Source of the DNA: a virus | Length of the DNA: 20,781 nucleotides | Reading direction: 5' to 3' (one strand) | Virus record (IMG/VR): IMGVR_UViG_3300029286_000288 | Span: 1 to 20,781 of that record | Shown here: in pieces, positions 1-7,518 of the stretch | How positions within the stretch are numbered: the first letter of the stretch is position 1 | How the letters are laid out: every line of letters begins with the position of its first letter | Translations under genes and position numbers: made by a program | The notes under the pieces: generated by a model | What the model was told of the DNA's origin: nothing | What the model saw: only the letters and a program-made list of their open reading frames with translations | Databases searched by the model: none

Positions 1-3000
1 CACCGTGGTTCCCTGCGTGGTCTGCCGCCATCCCACACTCGTGAACACGGCAGCCGCGACGGACACGGGATCGTCGTTCCAGACGAATACCTTGACCTCC
101 CGCTGCCCGACCGGGATGCCCGCGGGCATTTGGAATTTGAATGTCGCTCGCCCGGCATCGGTCAGCTTCACCGTGGAATACAATCCCTGGTACAGGTTGG
201 TCCCGGCCTGGGTCGATCCCGTGGGAATAAGGGCGACAGGGACTCCATTGATCGTTCCCGCGATCTCCGTTCCGGCTCCGATGGATGTCGCATACATCCC
301 ATCAACGGTGCATTCAATGTAGAAAGGGCTGCCATCATCCAGCGTGGTCCTCATATAGGGCTGCATGGTCATGTCCACGACCCTGTCGCCCAGGTCCACG
401 GTCTTGGCGCCGGGCACCACGGACATCTGAGTCCCCGTCCGCTGATACCGCGAGATATCCAGCGATCCATACGCCCCACCGGAAGCCGAATTGGCGGCAT
501 TTTGCCACGCCGTTACCACTGCGGCCCATTCCTCGTCCGTCATCCCCGGTGTCCGGCCCTGCCAGTAAACCCCCTGATGAACGGAGCCCGTGAGATCCCA
601 TGAGCCCCACACGATGTCCTTCGCCAGGAGAGGATTTATTGCTCCGGCGAACGCCTCGAAATTTTGATCGAAATTCGTGGCAAGCTCCGGGAGCTGCTCC
701 GTGTCCTGATAATAGTCCTGCTCGGGATTGAGCTTCAGGACGCCCTGCCAGGAAAACAGATCGTCCGGATTGACGTTCTCGCTCTGGGTGGCCCGCTCCT
801 GTGAGATTATGACCTCCTCGGAGAATTGGAGCGTCATGGTCTTGCCCACCCGAGCAAACCCATTCGATAAGTCCTCGTCCAGCGTCAGCTCGATCCCCCG
901 TTGAGCCATAGGCAGGCGCACGCACTGGTTGATCGAGTCAATCGCCGCGTCGAATTTCACCCTATTGCCGAGCTTGTCCACCTTGTCGAATGCGATGTCC
1001 GCACGGCCTGAACCTGTGAGCGAGTCGGTGAGTATTCCCCTTGAAGTCTGCGCGGCCGGCGCCTCGGTCGCCTTGTCTGCCAGCGACCGGACCGCACTGA
1101 AGTATTCCTGGCGCTCGATCTTGCGAGCCAGGACCTGAATCCCAGCCTGTGTGGTTCGCAGAGCGTCAATGGGGATGAGCTGCGTGTCTTTCGCCGAGTA
1201 GGTGTAGGGATAGACTACGATGCACGCGATGCTCAGTTTTCCCGTTTGATCCGCGGGCCTCAGAGCGTCATCGCCGGGCTGCCCTGCTATCCGGGCAAAC
1301 GTGCCGTATCGGTCCACCGCGATCTTGTCCTGGCGACGGAGATAATACTCGAGGTCGAATACCGGGCTCTCATCAGGCCGCGGCCACTGACCACCCACCG
1401 TCCTGAAGTCCAGGCAATCCCTGAGCGAATAGGTCGGGTTCGGCGACTTCTCTATCTGGGGGTATAGATCGTATGAATCCGGCCCTACCCAGTCGCCCTC
1501 GACGCTGTGCCACCAGAACCGGAACGAACAGTAATAGGTATTGCCCGTCTGGGGCTGTGCGGTCGCCCGGGACCAATCCACCTCCGAGACTGCGTGGGCC
1601 AATGCAGCCGAATTCTTCAACAGCGTATAGCCCGAATACTCGGACTGCGATTGACCGGGCGAATTGTTGATCCGGAGGATGGAAACGACGTCCTTGACCG
1701 TGCCAGACAAGCCCGTGACGGCCGTCCCGTCGATGACTTTCTTGATCGTGGTCGCACCGGTCACGACTACCTGGTCCTGGCCGTCCAGGGCCCCTTTCAC
1801 GATCTGTGCGTCCGTGACCTCCACGAGCTGCCGGACCGCTTTCGTCCCGTTGTAGTTGTGCCTGAGCCGGACGTAATACGTCTGGCCGTTGCCCGGTTTT
1901 GACCCGCCGAGAGTCGAGTAGTCTATGCTGTTCTGGTTCTGGACGAAATCCACGCCCTTCCGATAGTTCCATTTGGAATCCCAGCAGTCCGCCAGGGCCG
2001 TGGAAGCGCCGAGGATGTCCGTCACGGACTCCACGCCGAGATCGTCCACATGAGTAATCCCGTTGTGGACGATGGATTTGACGATCTCGACCGAATAGAC
2101 CATGTCCGTGATCGTCTTCACGTACAGCTTTTCAAGCGGGTAGATGCGCTGCCCGGCCGTGGCATAGACGCCGACGGTCAGGCCCAAAATGCTGTATGCG
2201 TCATTCGCCACGGTCGCCAGCTCCAGGGATTCGCCCGCCCTCGCGTTGACCATCACTTTGCCGCTGATACCCCACGCGAGCACCAGCACAGGCTCCCCCG
2301 CGGTCGGATAGGCATTCACGGAGCTGTTGATTGCTGTCGCCACTTCAACGGCTGTTTTGCCGTTCCCGGAGAATGTGACCGTGTGGAAATTGCCAACCCC
2401 GACCTTGAGCTTGATGGCCTTGCCGTCCACATCGAACGTCTCGTCTTCGATCCCGAGCACCCAGCCGCCGGAATGGTCGAACGCCTCCACACCGCTGCCG
2501 TTGATCGTCCGCGTGGTCCTGGCCTTGGGAATCGTCACGGACTGCGGGGCAATGGTCTTGATCCGATACCCGTCCGGATACGCTGTGCCCCTGTTGACCT
2601 TGACCGTCAGGTTATCCGCGTCGAGGGGCAGGACCTCGATCTGGAAGGGCTCGGTAACGAATGGGCCGGAGACGTCGTATATTCTCTGCGCCACCCACTC
2701 CTCCAGCTCCGAATACATCTTCGGCAATGCAGCCAGCTTGGGTTGCCCGTCGATGAACGTGTGGACCAGTACGTCGTAGCCGTCAGTTACCCAGGCAAGA
2801 TCGAGAACCAATCTATCCATGCCCTTGCTGCCGTACGTCGGGTAAGGCCGGCCTTCATCCGGGTTTCTGAGATACTGGTCATCCAGGTATGTAACAATGA
2901 CGGGGGAAATCTTGAGGCCGACCTTTTCCGTGCCGGTCCCAATGAGCGTGACCGTCCCCTCCGGGACTTTCGGATAGTGCCCGTCGACATAGACTACGCC

Positions 3001-3570
3001 CGCCGTAATCTTCTTCACATTCGGCTCGGCCGTATCCTGGACCTGGCACCCGGAGATTATGTCACCGTTCCTATGCAGCACGTCTCCGACGTTCCGGATC
3101 GCTCCGTACGTCATGGCGAGCATGTCGGTGACTTCAGAACGCTGGTACCGACGGTTCTTGTTCGGCAGGAGGAATAACCAGTCCGGCCGGCCTGACGTAT
3201 TCACGGTTGGGGGCTGTGCCGTCCCGAGGGCCTGGCCCTCGTCATAGAGATATTTTGCAGGTGGCGCCACAGAGCCCAACAGCAGAAAATCGGAGCCGCT
3301 CTTCTTGAAAAACCGGATAGATCTCGCGGCCGCAGGGATGGAATCCACCCCGAGCCGCACCCTGTTCGACGGGCTCACGGTTGCCGGGCCGTTCGTGACT
3401 ATGAGGGCATCGCAGGGCGTCGTCTCACCCACCAGCGTGCTGAACGTGGCCCTATACTCGTAGGTGGTCGATCCGGGCGCACCCTCGACAATGCTCGGGA
3501 GCATCACGGGAGGGTTCAGGTTCTCGCCGTATCGCAGCCCGTATTGAAGCAGAATGTCATTTATAGCCAT
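1..3570 (-). CDS. DUF4815-like giant baseplate/tail-fibre protein (3' end outside window)
   Basis: The frame starting at ATG 3570 is open without a stop for all 1190 codons to the left edge, so the C-terminus is missing. An AGAGGG Shine-Dalgarno lies 8 nt upstream. Residues 1-30 (LLQYGLRYGENLNPP) look like a baseplate attachment segment. Residues 30-115 resemble an FnIII-like beta sandwich (TTYEYRATFSTLVGET). Residues 128-180 carry a helix ending in GDVLHRNGDIISGCQV. Residues 378-468 resemble a hook-IN-type beta domain also found in the sheath. YSLRDCLDFR (714-723) and NPDDLFSWQGVLKLNPEQDY (934-953) match what I recall of DUF4815 tail proteins of contractile phages. Residues 1070-1190 resemble the family's C-terminal segment (GQREVKVFVWNDDP, then an A/F-rich strand), so little may be missing. 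It is the last baseplate gene, which suits a fibre-attachment or structural fibre role; the exact function is inferred. Confidence 0.8.
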   Translation of the reverse strand, partial: MAINDILLQYGLRYGENLNPPVMLPSIVEGAPGSTTYEYRATFSTLVGETTPCDALIVTNGPATVSPSNRVRLGVDSIPAAARSIRFFKKSGSDFLLLGSVAPPAKYLYDEGQALGTAQPPTVNTSGRPDWLFLLPNKNRRYQRSEVTDMLAMTYGAIRNVGDVLHRNGDIISGCQVQDTAEPNVKKITAGVVYVDGHYPKVPEGTVTLIGTGTEKVGLKISPVIVTYLDDQYLRNPDEGRPYPTYGSKGMDRLVLDLAWVTDGYDVLVHTFIDGQPKLAALPKMYSELEEWVAQRIYDVSGPFVTEPFQIEVLPLDADNLTVKVNRGTAYPDGYRIKTIAPQSVTIPKARTTRTINGSGVEAFDHSGGWVLGIEDETFDVDGKAIKLKVGVGNFHTVTFSGNGKTAVEVATAINSSVNAYPTAGEPVLVLAWGISGKVMVNARAGESLELATVANDAYSILGLTVGVYATAGQRIYPLEKLYVKTITDMVYSVEIVKSIVHNGITHVDDLGVESVTDILGASTALADCWDSKWNYRKGVDFVQNQNSIDYSTLGGSKPGNGQTYYVRLRHNYNGTKAVRQLVEVTDAQIVKGALDGQDQVVVTGATTIKKVIDGTAVTGLSGTVKDVVSILRINNSPGQSQSEYSGYTLLKNSAALAHAVSEVDWSRATAQPQTGNTYYCSFRFWWHSVEGDWVGPDSYDLYPQIEKSPNPTYSLRDCLDFRTVGGQWPRPDESPVFDLEYYLRRQDKIAVDRYGTFARIAGQPGDDALRPADQTGKLSIACIVVYPYTYSAKDTQLIPIDALRTTQAGIQVLARKIERQEYFSAVRSLADKATEAPAAQTSRGILTDSLTGSGRADIAFDKVDKLGNRVKFDAAIDSINQCVRLPMAQRGIELTLDEDLSNGFARVGKTMTLQFSEEVIISQERATQSENVNPDDLFSWQGVLKLNPEQDYYQDTEQLPELATNFDQNFEAFAGAINPLLAKDIVWGSWDLTGSVHQGVYWQGRTPGMTDEEWAAVVTAWQNAANSASGGAYGSLDISRYQRTGTQMSVVPGAKTVDLGDRVVDMTMQPYMRTTLDDGSPFYIECTVDGMYATSIGAGTEIAGTINGVPVALIPTGSTQAGTNLYQGLYSTVKLTDAGRATFKFQMPAGIPVGQREVKVFVWNDDPVSVAAAVFTSVGWRQTTQGTTV

Positions 3571-3584
3571 TGTTGAAACCCTCT

Positions 3585-3716
3585 AACCGCAGATGACGCA
3601 GATTGCGCAGACGTCGCCCCGGACGCGATCCGGGGCCCGGGACGGGCGGGTTTCAAACCCGCCCCTACATTCCCTACATTCCCTTCATCTGCGTTCATCT
3701 GTGCCATCTGTGGATT
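3585..3716. repeat. Composite palindromic repeat cluster A
   Basis: The gap between the tail-protein-I-like gene and the DUF4815-like gene is almost all repeat. Outer inverted arms are built of CGCAGAT units (3587-3610 and 3686-3716, the latter ending ATCTGTGGATT). Nested inside are a CCGGACGCGATCCGGGG hairpin (3618-3634) and GGCGGGTTTCAAACCCGCC (3646-3664) with its CCCCTAC flank. The left arm starts just next to the Shine-Dalgarno of the following gene, and the right arm ends 4 nt from the stop codon of the preceding one. Confidence 0.85.
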
Positions 3717-3720
3717 GTTT

Positions 3721-4380
3721 TCATTCCGCGACTCCATCAACGAGGCACGACCGCGTGCCCACGGTGATCGTCTCATCGTCCATGAACACGTCCTCACGGT
3801 CCATCGTGAGGTTTTCGCCGAATTCATGCGTCAGCCAAAACGCTGGCAGGGTGTAGAACAGCCATTTCTCCCCGGCCGGTTTGATCCGTGCGCACTCGGC
3901 TTGGAACGCTGCCATATCGCAGCCCGCATCCACGAACAGCAGGAACACGCCGTCGTGGAAGAAATCCTCGTCCTCGAAGAACGCAGCGTCCCCGCCCAGC
4001 TCCCCGAGCAGGTCCAGGGTCAGAATCTGTGAGGCCATGTCCACAACGACGAGCTTCGTGGCTCCGCACTCGAGCGCGATATCTGCCACACACTCGATAG
4101 TCCCTTTGTACGACCACCTGCGGATGGCGGATGCGATCTTGCGCCTGTTCCAATCGTAACTGCGGTCCGAACGCCAGACGTGCCCGACGATATCCGAGAG
4201 CAGCGCGACCCAGCGATCGGGACACCTGTTCACACTGCGGGTGTCGAGGATATCGCGGCCCTTGCCGTGGACACGGTCGAATGCCGCATCGAGCACCTGC
4301 GTGAACCGTTCCGCTATGCGGTCAAAGTCCAGCCTGTGCCAGATCTGCGGTAATCGTTTGAAGAATGGTGTTCGTGCCAT
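3721..4380 (-). CDS. Tail protein I-like baseplate wedge protein
   Basis: This 219-aa protein resembles the P2 gpI / tail protein I group, which sits next to the J protein in the baseplate wedge and links it to fibre proteins. The visible pattern is an N-terminal LPQIWHRLD, a helix with FTQVLDAAFDRV (26-37), a conserved-looking CPDRWVALLSDIVGHVW (53-69), and a WNRRKIASAIRRWSYKGT segment (77-94) matching the family's 'KR..i..a...y..KGT' signature. The C-terminal third is acidic and aromatic (FFEDEDFFHDGVFLLFVDAG). It lies between the J-like gene and the DUF4815-like gene, the usual order in contractile tails. The ATG start has only a weak GTGGGA Shine-Dalgarno. The family is assigned by pattern and order, not by search. 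Confidence 0.7.
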   Translation of the reverse strand: MARTPFFKRLPQIWHRLDFDRIAERFTQVLDAAFDRVHGKGRDILDTRSVNRCPDRWVALLSDIVGHVWRSDRSYDWNRRKIASAIRRWSYKGTIECVADIALECGATKLVVVDMASQILTLDLLGELGGDAAFFEDEDFFHDGVFLLFVDAGCDMAAFQAECARIKPAGEKWLFYTLPAFWLTHEFGENLTMDREDVFMDDETITVGTRSCLVDGVAE

Positions 4381-4396
4381 GATCCCACGCCATTTT

Positions 4397-4636
4397 GGTA
4401 GGGGCGCTGCTTGCTGCGCCCGACCCTGTGCCGCCCCGATATCAGTTCCGTAGGATGCGGTGACCTACAGGAACCGCATCGTTCGAGATCGGACGGCCAT
4501 TGATGCGGTTCCCACGCCGGGGCGTGGTCACCACATCCTACGTGCCGCCTGTCGTCGCCCCGTTGAAAAACGGGGCCCAGACAATCCGGACCCCGGCTTT
4601 CGCCGGGGAGGCGGGCGGGTTTCAAACCCGCCCCTA
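4397..4636. repeat. Composite palindromic repeat cluster B (fills a 253-bp gap)
   Basis: Five repeat units occupy the whole space between the J-like gene and the next gene. They are a GGGGCGCTGCTTGCTGCGCCC hairpin family (4397-4425), a long inverted pair starting GTAGGATGCGGTGA (4450-4481) and ending CACCACATCCTAC (4501-4541), GCCCCGTTGAAAAACGGGGC (4556-4575), CCCCGGCTTTCGCCGGGG (4591-4608), and GGCGGGTTTCAAACCCGCC (4614-4632) with CCCCTAC. I see no gene here. The last unit supplies the TAG stop of the J-like gene. Confidence 0.85.
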
Positions 4637-6052
4637 CATAACGGCTATCGCTATCGTTCCCGGGCCGGGTATTTCACCCACGCCCGGTATTGTGTCCTCC
4701 CGCGGGGCATCGAATTCGATCCATGAGACGCCGGCCACGGCCGAAGCCGCCCGGTGTAATTCCGTGAAGGTCAGCCGTCCGCCGATGGTACGGTTCTCCG
4801 GGGCCAGGACGGTCTGGAGCGCCACGATTACGGCGGACCGGACGACTTCGGGGTCGTAACCGGCCAGGACGCCTATCCTGGCCGCGATATTGACAGGCAG
4901 GATTATGGCGTCCTTCAGGAGGTAACGCTCAGGCCAGTTCCCGAGATGTCCCCACTTCCCGAGTTCGGTCCACAGATAGTTTTTAAGGTAGCTCGACATG
5001 GGCCCGCCGCCGTCGGGCACGACGAACAGGACCACATGCATGTGGGGCCATTCGTCGCCGTAGTTGCGGTCAACGGCCTGGCAATGGAGCACACCGGGCT
5101 GATATTCCATCAACGCCCGGTAATCGCCGTCCGGGCCACACGTGACGGCCCTGCGCTGCGTCCGGGTCACAGCGGGTATCATCCTGCGCAGGGACGCAGT
5201 GGTCTCGGCCGCCGCACCGCCTGTCGCAGGTTCGATATTCGTGCATGTTATCAGGTCCCCGAACCCGTCCGGGACCGCGGTAATCATCGAGTGGCCGCAA
5301 TTTCCCGATGTTTCGGCGCACTTCACATACCGGACGTGCACGGTCTGGTCCGTGGGCGGGCCCTGGCCCTGCACGCCGTCACCGAGCACCAGCCACACGC
5401 TGTCATCGTCCCCGTTCAACTCCAAAAAAAAGTGGCGATCCTGCGCGGAGCTTCGCCACGGATGATCCACTTCCAGCCAAGCCAGCGCAGGATCGCCATG
5501 CCACAACTCGGTGCAACGTGCGGCCACTCCCCGCGGGAGCGCATATTTGGGTTTTTTCGACCAGTCGATGACGTGGAAATCGGCCGCTTCCAGGTCCAAC
5601 GTCACGGCCTCACCCTGGACTGCGTCCACTTCCGCAGACTCGATCCCGTCCTGGATGATGATCGCAGCCGCGGTCAGATACGTTAGACCGTCCGAACGGC
5701 TGAACGCCGAATATTTCGGGATGGAAATCGCTCCGGACACCCCCGACTTTCTGGTCAGCCGCAGCCGCGTGGATGCGGGCGACGCCAGGGTCGGCAGGTA
5801 CCCGACGAGCATCCCGAGATCCACCAGATACTGTTTGAATTGCGCTGTGTTGATGAACCCGGAATTGAATATGTGATCGATGTACTGGTTGATCTGGTCG
5901 GTGTCACGCGCGCTCAGACGGATCTGCACTATGCCGGGGTCCGCATGATTCCAGTCCGTGTATTCGGGCAGCTCCACGCCCAATATCGCCAGGAGCCGTT
6001 CCACCTCGGCTGTGTAATCCCGGCCCGAAAAGTTTGTCGTCGGATCAGCCAT
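4634..6052 (-). CDS. Baseplate J / gp6-like wedge protein
   Basis: This 472-aa protein has the hallmark baseplate J / T4 gp6-like N-terminus: a DYTAEVERLLAILGVELPEY helix followed by TDWNHADPGIVQIRLSA (about 32-48). These proteins form the ring of wedges around the hub. Residues 90-200 form beta-rich sequence (GVSGAISIPKYSAFSR), then a J-core ring segment (AETTASLRRMIPAV) and a C-terminal GYDPEVVRSAVIVALQTVL region. I place the start at ATG 6052 because it has AGAGG 10 nt upstream and begins MADPTTNFSG; the frame is open a further 14 codons, but only through repeat DNA. The stop TAG lies in the edge of the neighbouring repeat, so the protein ends AIAVM right at the repeat border. Confidence 0.85.
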   Translation of the reverse strand: MADPTTNFSGRDYTAEVERLLAILGVELPEYTDWNHADPGIVQIRLSARDTDQINQYIDHIFNSGFINTAQFKQYLVDLGMLVGYLPTLASPASTRLRLTRKSGVSGAISIPKYSAFSRSDGLTYLTAAAIIIQDGIESAEVDAVQGEAVTLDLEAADFHVIDWSKKPKYALPRGVAARCTELWHGDPALAWLEVDHPWRSSAQDRHFFLELNGDDDSVWLVLGDGVQGQGPPTDQTVHVRYVKCAETSGNCGHSMITAVPDGFGDLITCTNIEPATGGAAAETTASLRRMIPAVTRTQRRAVTCGPDGDYRALMEYQPGVLHCQAVDRNYGDEWPHMHVVLFVVPDGGGPMSSYLKNYLWTELGKWGHLGNWPERYLLKDAIILPVNIAARIGVLAGYDPEVVRSAVIVALQTVLAPENRTIGGRLTFTELHRAASAVAGVSWIEFDAPREDTIPGVGEIPGPGTIAIAVM

Positions 6053-6305
6053 TGTGATCGACCTCTGTAGGGGCGCCGCTTGCTGCGCCCTCATTCAGGG
6101 CGGGTTTCAAACCCGCCCCTACCATTACCACGGGCAATTCACCCGTAAACCGGCTCCCTACGATCAGCGCCCAGGCCTCTTTGATGAGATAATTGGCGTT
6201 GTGCAAACACCGCAGCGTCTCGTTGACGTCCTCTTCGCTGTGCGCCCGGCCGAGAGCCCGGACTGCGCATTCGATTCGATTCTGTGCCGTTTCGCGGTCG
6301 GTCAT
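6045..6305 (-). CDS. Small 86-aa protein with repeat-encoded C-terminal tail
   Basis: I do not recognise this protein. Residues 1-60 are helical and hydrophilic (ETAQNRIECAVRALGRAHSE; NANYLIKEAWALIVGSRF). The last 23 or so residues (VGAGLKPALNEGAASGAPTE and onward) are translated from two palindromic repeats at 6097-6122 and 6067-6090. The stop TGA overlaps the start of the J-like gene, so translation is probably coupled. GAGG lies 7 nt before ATG 6305; a TTG two codons upstream is less likely. It sits between the gp25-like and J-like genes, where contractile injection systems often carry a PAAR tip gene, but it has no PAAR signature. It may be a small wedge or chaperone protein. Confidence 0.6.
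   Translation of the reverse strand: MTDRETAQNRIECAVRALGRAHSEEDVNETLRCLHNANYLIKEAWALIVGSRFTGELPVVMVGAGLKPALNEGAASGAPTEVDHNG
6067..6122. repeat. Two palindromic repeats inside the 86-aa ORF (cluster C)
   Basis: GTAGGGGCGCCGCTTGCTGC (6067-6086, hairpin completed by GCCC to 6090) and GGCGGGTTTCAAACCCGCC (6099-6117) with flanking CCCCTAC. Both lie inside the reading frame of the 86-aa protein and abut the Shine-Dalgarno of the J-like gene. Confidence 0.85.
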
Positions 6306-6318
6306 TTTCAAACCTCAT

Positions 6319-6482
6319 CCGCAGATTGCACAGATGTCACAGACGTCGCCCCGGACTTGATCCGGGGCCCAGGACGGGCGGGTTTCAAACCCGCCCCTAC
6401 ATCTGCCATCGTTTCATCTGCGGCCATCTGCGTCATCTGTGGATTCATCCGTGTTCTCTGCGTCCTCTGCGACATCTGCGGT
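6319..6482. repeat. Composite palindromic repeat cluster D
   Basis: Same design as cluster A. A left CCGCAGATT arm (6319-6345) is followed by CCGGACTTGATCCGGGG (6350-6366), GGCGGGTTTCAAACCCGCC (6377-6395) with CCCCTAC, and then a long right arm of ATCTGCG/ATCTGTG units (6411-6482) that is extended relative to cluster A by extra CTCTGCG copies. It fills the gap between the gp25-gp53 gene and the 86-aa gene; no gene is seen. Confidence 0.85.
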
Positions 6483-6492
6483 TTCTCCCTCT

Positions 6493-7353
6493 TTACGCCG
6501 CTATCTCCATCAGCAGCCGTGTTCTCGAGGGCACCCGGAGCAACGTGCCCGGTTCCGGATCGCCGCACGTCTCCATTTTGTCGCTGGATTCCCCTCGTTC
6601 CGCCGCATCCTGGATGTAGTAGTCCGTTACGACCCACCAAAACCGGATATCCCCGTAGAGCTTATGGCTGACGAGCAGCCAGGTATCGCCATAGACCGTC
6701 TCGTAGAACTGATCGTCTGCGGAGAATGGCGCGGGCCGCATCTTCCGGGGCCGGATGTATTGCACGTCGCCGTCGGTGTAGACTCGTGCGCCGTAGTAAC
6801 GGCTGGCCCAGTCGTGGCCGGCTGCGTCCGGATCGCCGAGCGGATATTCCTGCGCACGGGCCTGCCGCGGAGTGACGAACGGCGCCACCAGGTTGCCCGG
6901 AACCTGCGACTTGATGAACTCCACTTTGAGCCGGACGGGCGCTTGCCCCTCATCGATGCCTTCGGGCGTCTGACGCCATTCGACGCCCTCGGGGACGGGT
7001 ATGCGGGCCCGTTTCTCCCAGCGCTCCGTGGCCTGTTCGACCCATGTCTCGAATTCCTGGCACGAGGCCCAGTTGTTCGGGTCGAAGAGCACATAATGGA
7101 GCCGCGATCCGAACTCGGGCAGAGTGTCGTGCTCACCCTGATCGCAGAGCAGGAGGTGCGTCATGTCCTCTGCGATATGGTTCCCGCGGTCTCCGGGATC
7201 GCCGGGCCGGATCGAGTACCGGTCAGCGACATATTCGAGCGCGATGGACACGTCATCGGCTCGGCCTTCCGTCATTTTGAGGCCGCCCGTGGCCGGGTCG
7301 AGCCGGAGCGGGAAGGCTATCCCCCGACCGAAGAATGGCGCTGTCAAGATCAT
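6493..7353 (-). CDS. gp25-like wedge protein fused to a gp53-like domain
   Basis: This 286-aa protein joins two baseplate modules. Residues 10-115 look like T4 gp25 / gpW (IAFPLRLDPATGGLKMTEG, DDVSIALEYVADRYSIRPGD, then LPEFGSRLHYVLFDPNN), the wedge protein that starts sheath polymerisation. Residues 212-282 resemble T4 gp53-type or LysM-like wedge domains (QFYETVYGDTWLLVSHKLYG, RFWWVVTDYYIQDA, PGTLLRVPS). The middle (about 120-205) is a linker region rich in Pro, Arg and Asp. I place the start at ATG 7353, which has AGAGG 7 nt upstream and leads straight into the gp25 segment; the frame is open further upstream only through repeat DNA. Typical gp25 proteins are roughly half this length. The C-terminal assignment rests on short motifs and is less sure. 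Confidence 0.8.
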   Translation of the reverse strand: MILTAPFFGRGIAFPLRLDPATGGLKMTEGRADDVSIALEYVADRYSIRPGDPGDRGNHIAEDMTHLLLCDQGEHDTLPEFGSRLHYVLFDPNNWASCQEFETWVEQATERWEKRARIPVPEGVEWRQTPEGIDEGQAPVRLKVEFIKSQVPGNLVAPFVTPRQARAQEYPLGDPDAAGHDWASRYYGARVYTDGDVQYIRPRKMRPAPFSADDQFYETVYGDTWLLVSHKLYGDIRFWWVVTDYYIQDAAERGESSDKMETCGDPEPGTLLRVPSRTRLLMEIAA

Positions 7354-7366
7354 GCGAAAACCTCTA

Positions 7367-7511
7367 ACCGCAGATTTCGCAGATGACACAGATGAAATCC
7401 CATATTCCCGTCGTCCCGGACTCGATCCGGGACCCAGACTCGGGCGGGTTTCAAACCCGCCCCTACATTCGTTTCATCTGCGGCCATCTGCGTCATCTGT
7501 GGATTCATCCG
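7367..7511. repeat. Composite palindromic repeat cluster E
   Basis: The third copy of the cluster A/D design. It has a CCGCAGAT arm (7368-7396), TCCCGGACTCGATCCGGGA (7414-7432), GGCGGGTTTCAAACCCGCC (7443-7461) with CCCCTAC, and a right arm ending ATCTGTGGATTCATCC (7472-7510). It separates the spike gene from the gp25-gp53 gene. No gene is seen. Confidence 0.85.
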
Positions 7512-7518
7512 TGTTCCC

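Noticed and set aside
2050-3177. Long plus-strand open frame (375 codons) and similar plus-strand frames at 4946-5686, 7163-8440, 9469-10731 and 15630-16409
   Set aside because: They lie antisense to clear structural genes in G+C-rich DNA, have Arg/His/Pro-rich low-quality translations and cross repeats. They are shadows.
6053-6094. Earlier start for the J-like protein (extra 14 residues)
   Set aside because: The extension is encoded by a repeat and the Shine-Dalgarno; ATG 6052 is well placed.
7354-7389. Earlier start for the gp25-gp53 protein (extra 12 residues)
   Set aside because: The extra codons are repeat DNA; ATG 7353 has a proper Shine-Dalgarno and leads straight into the gp25 motif.
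3585-7511. CRISPR array
   Set aside because: The CGCAGAT and GGCGGGTTTCAAACCCGCC units recur, but without regular spacing or unique spacers of constant length; they are dispersed palindromes between genes.
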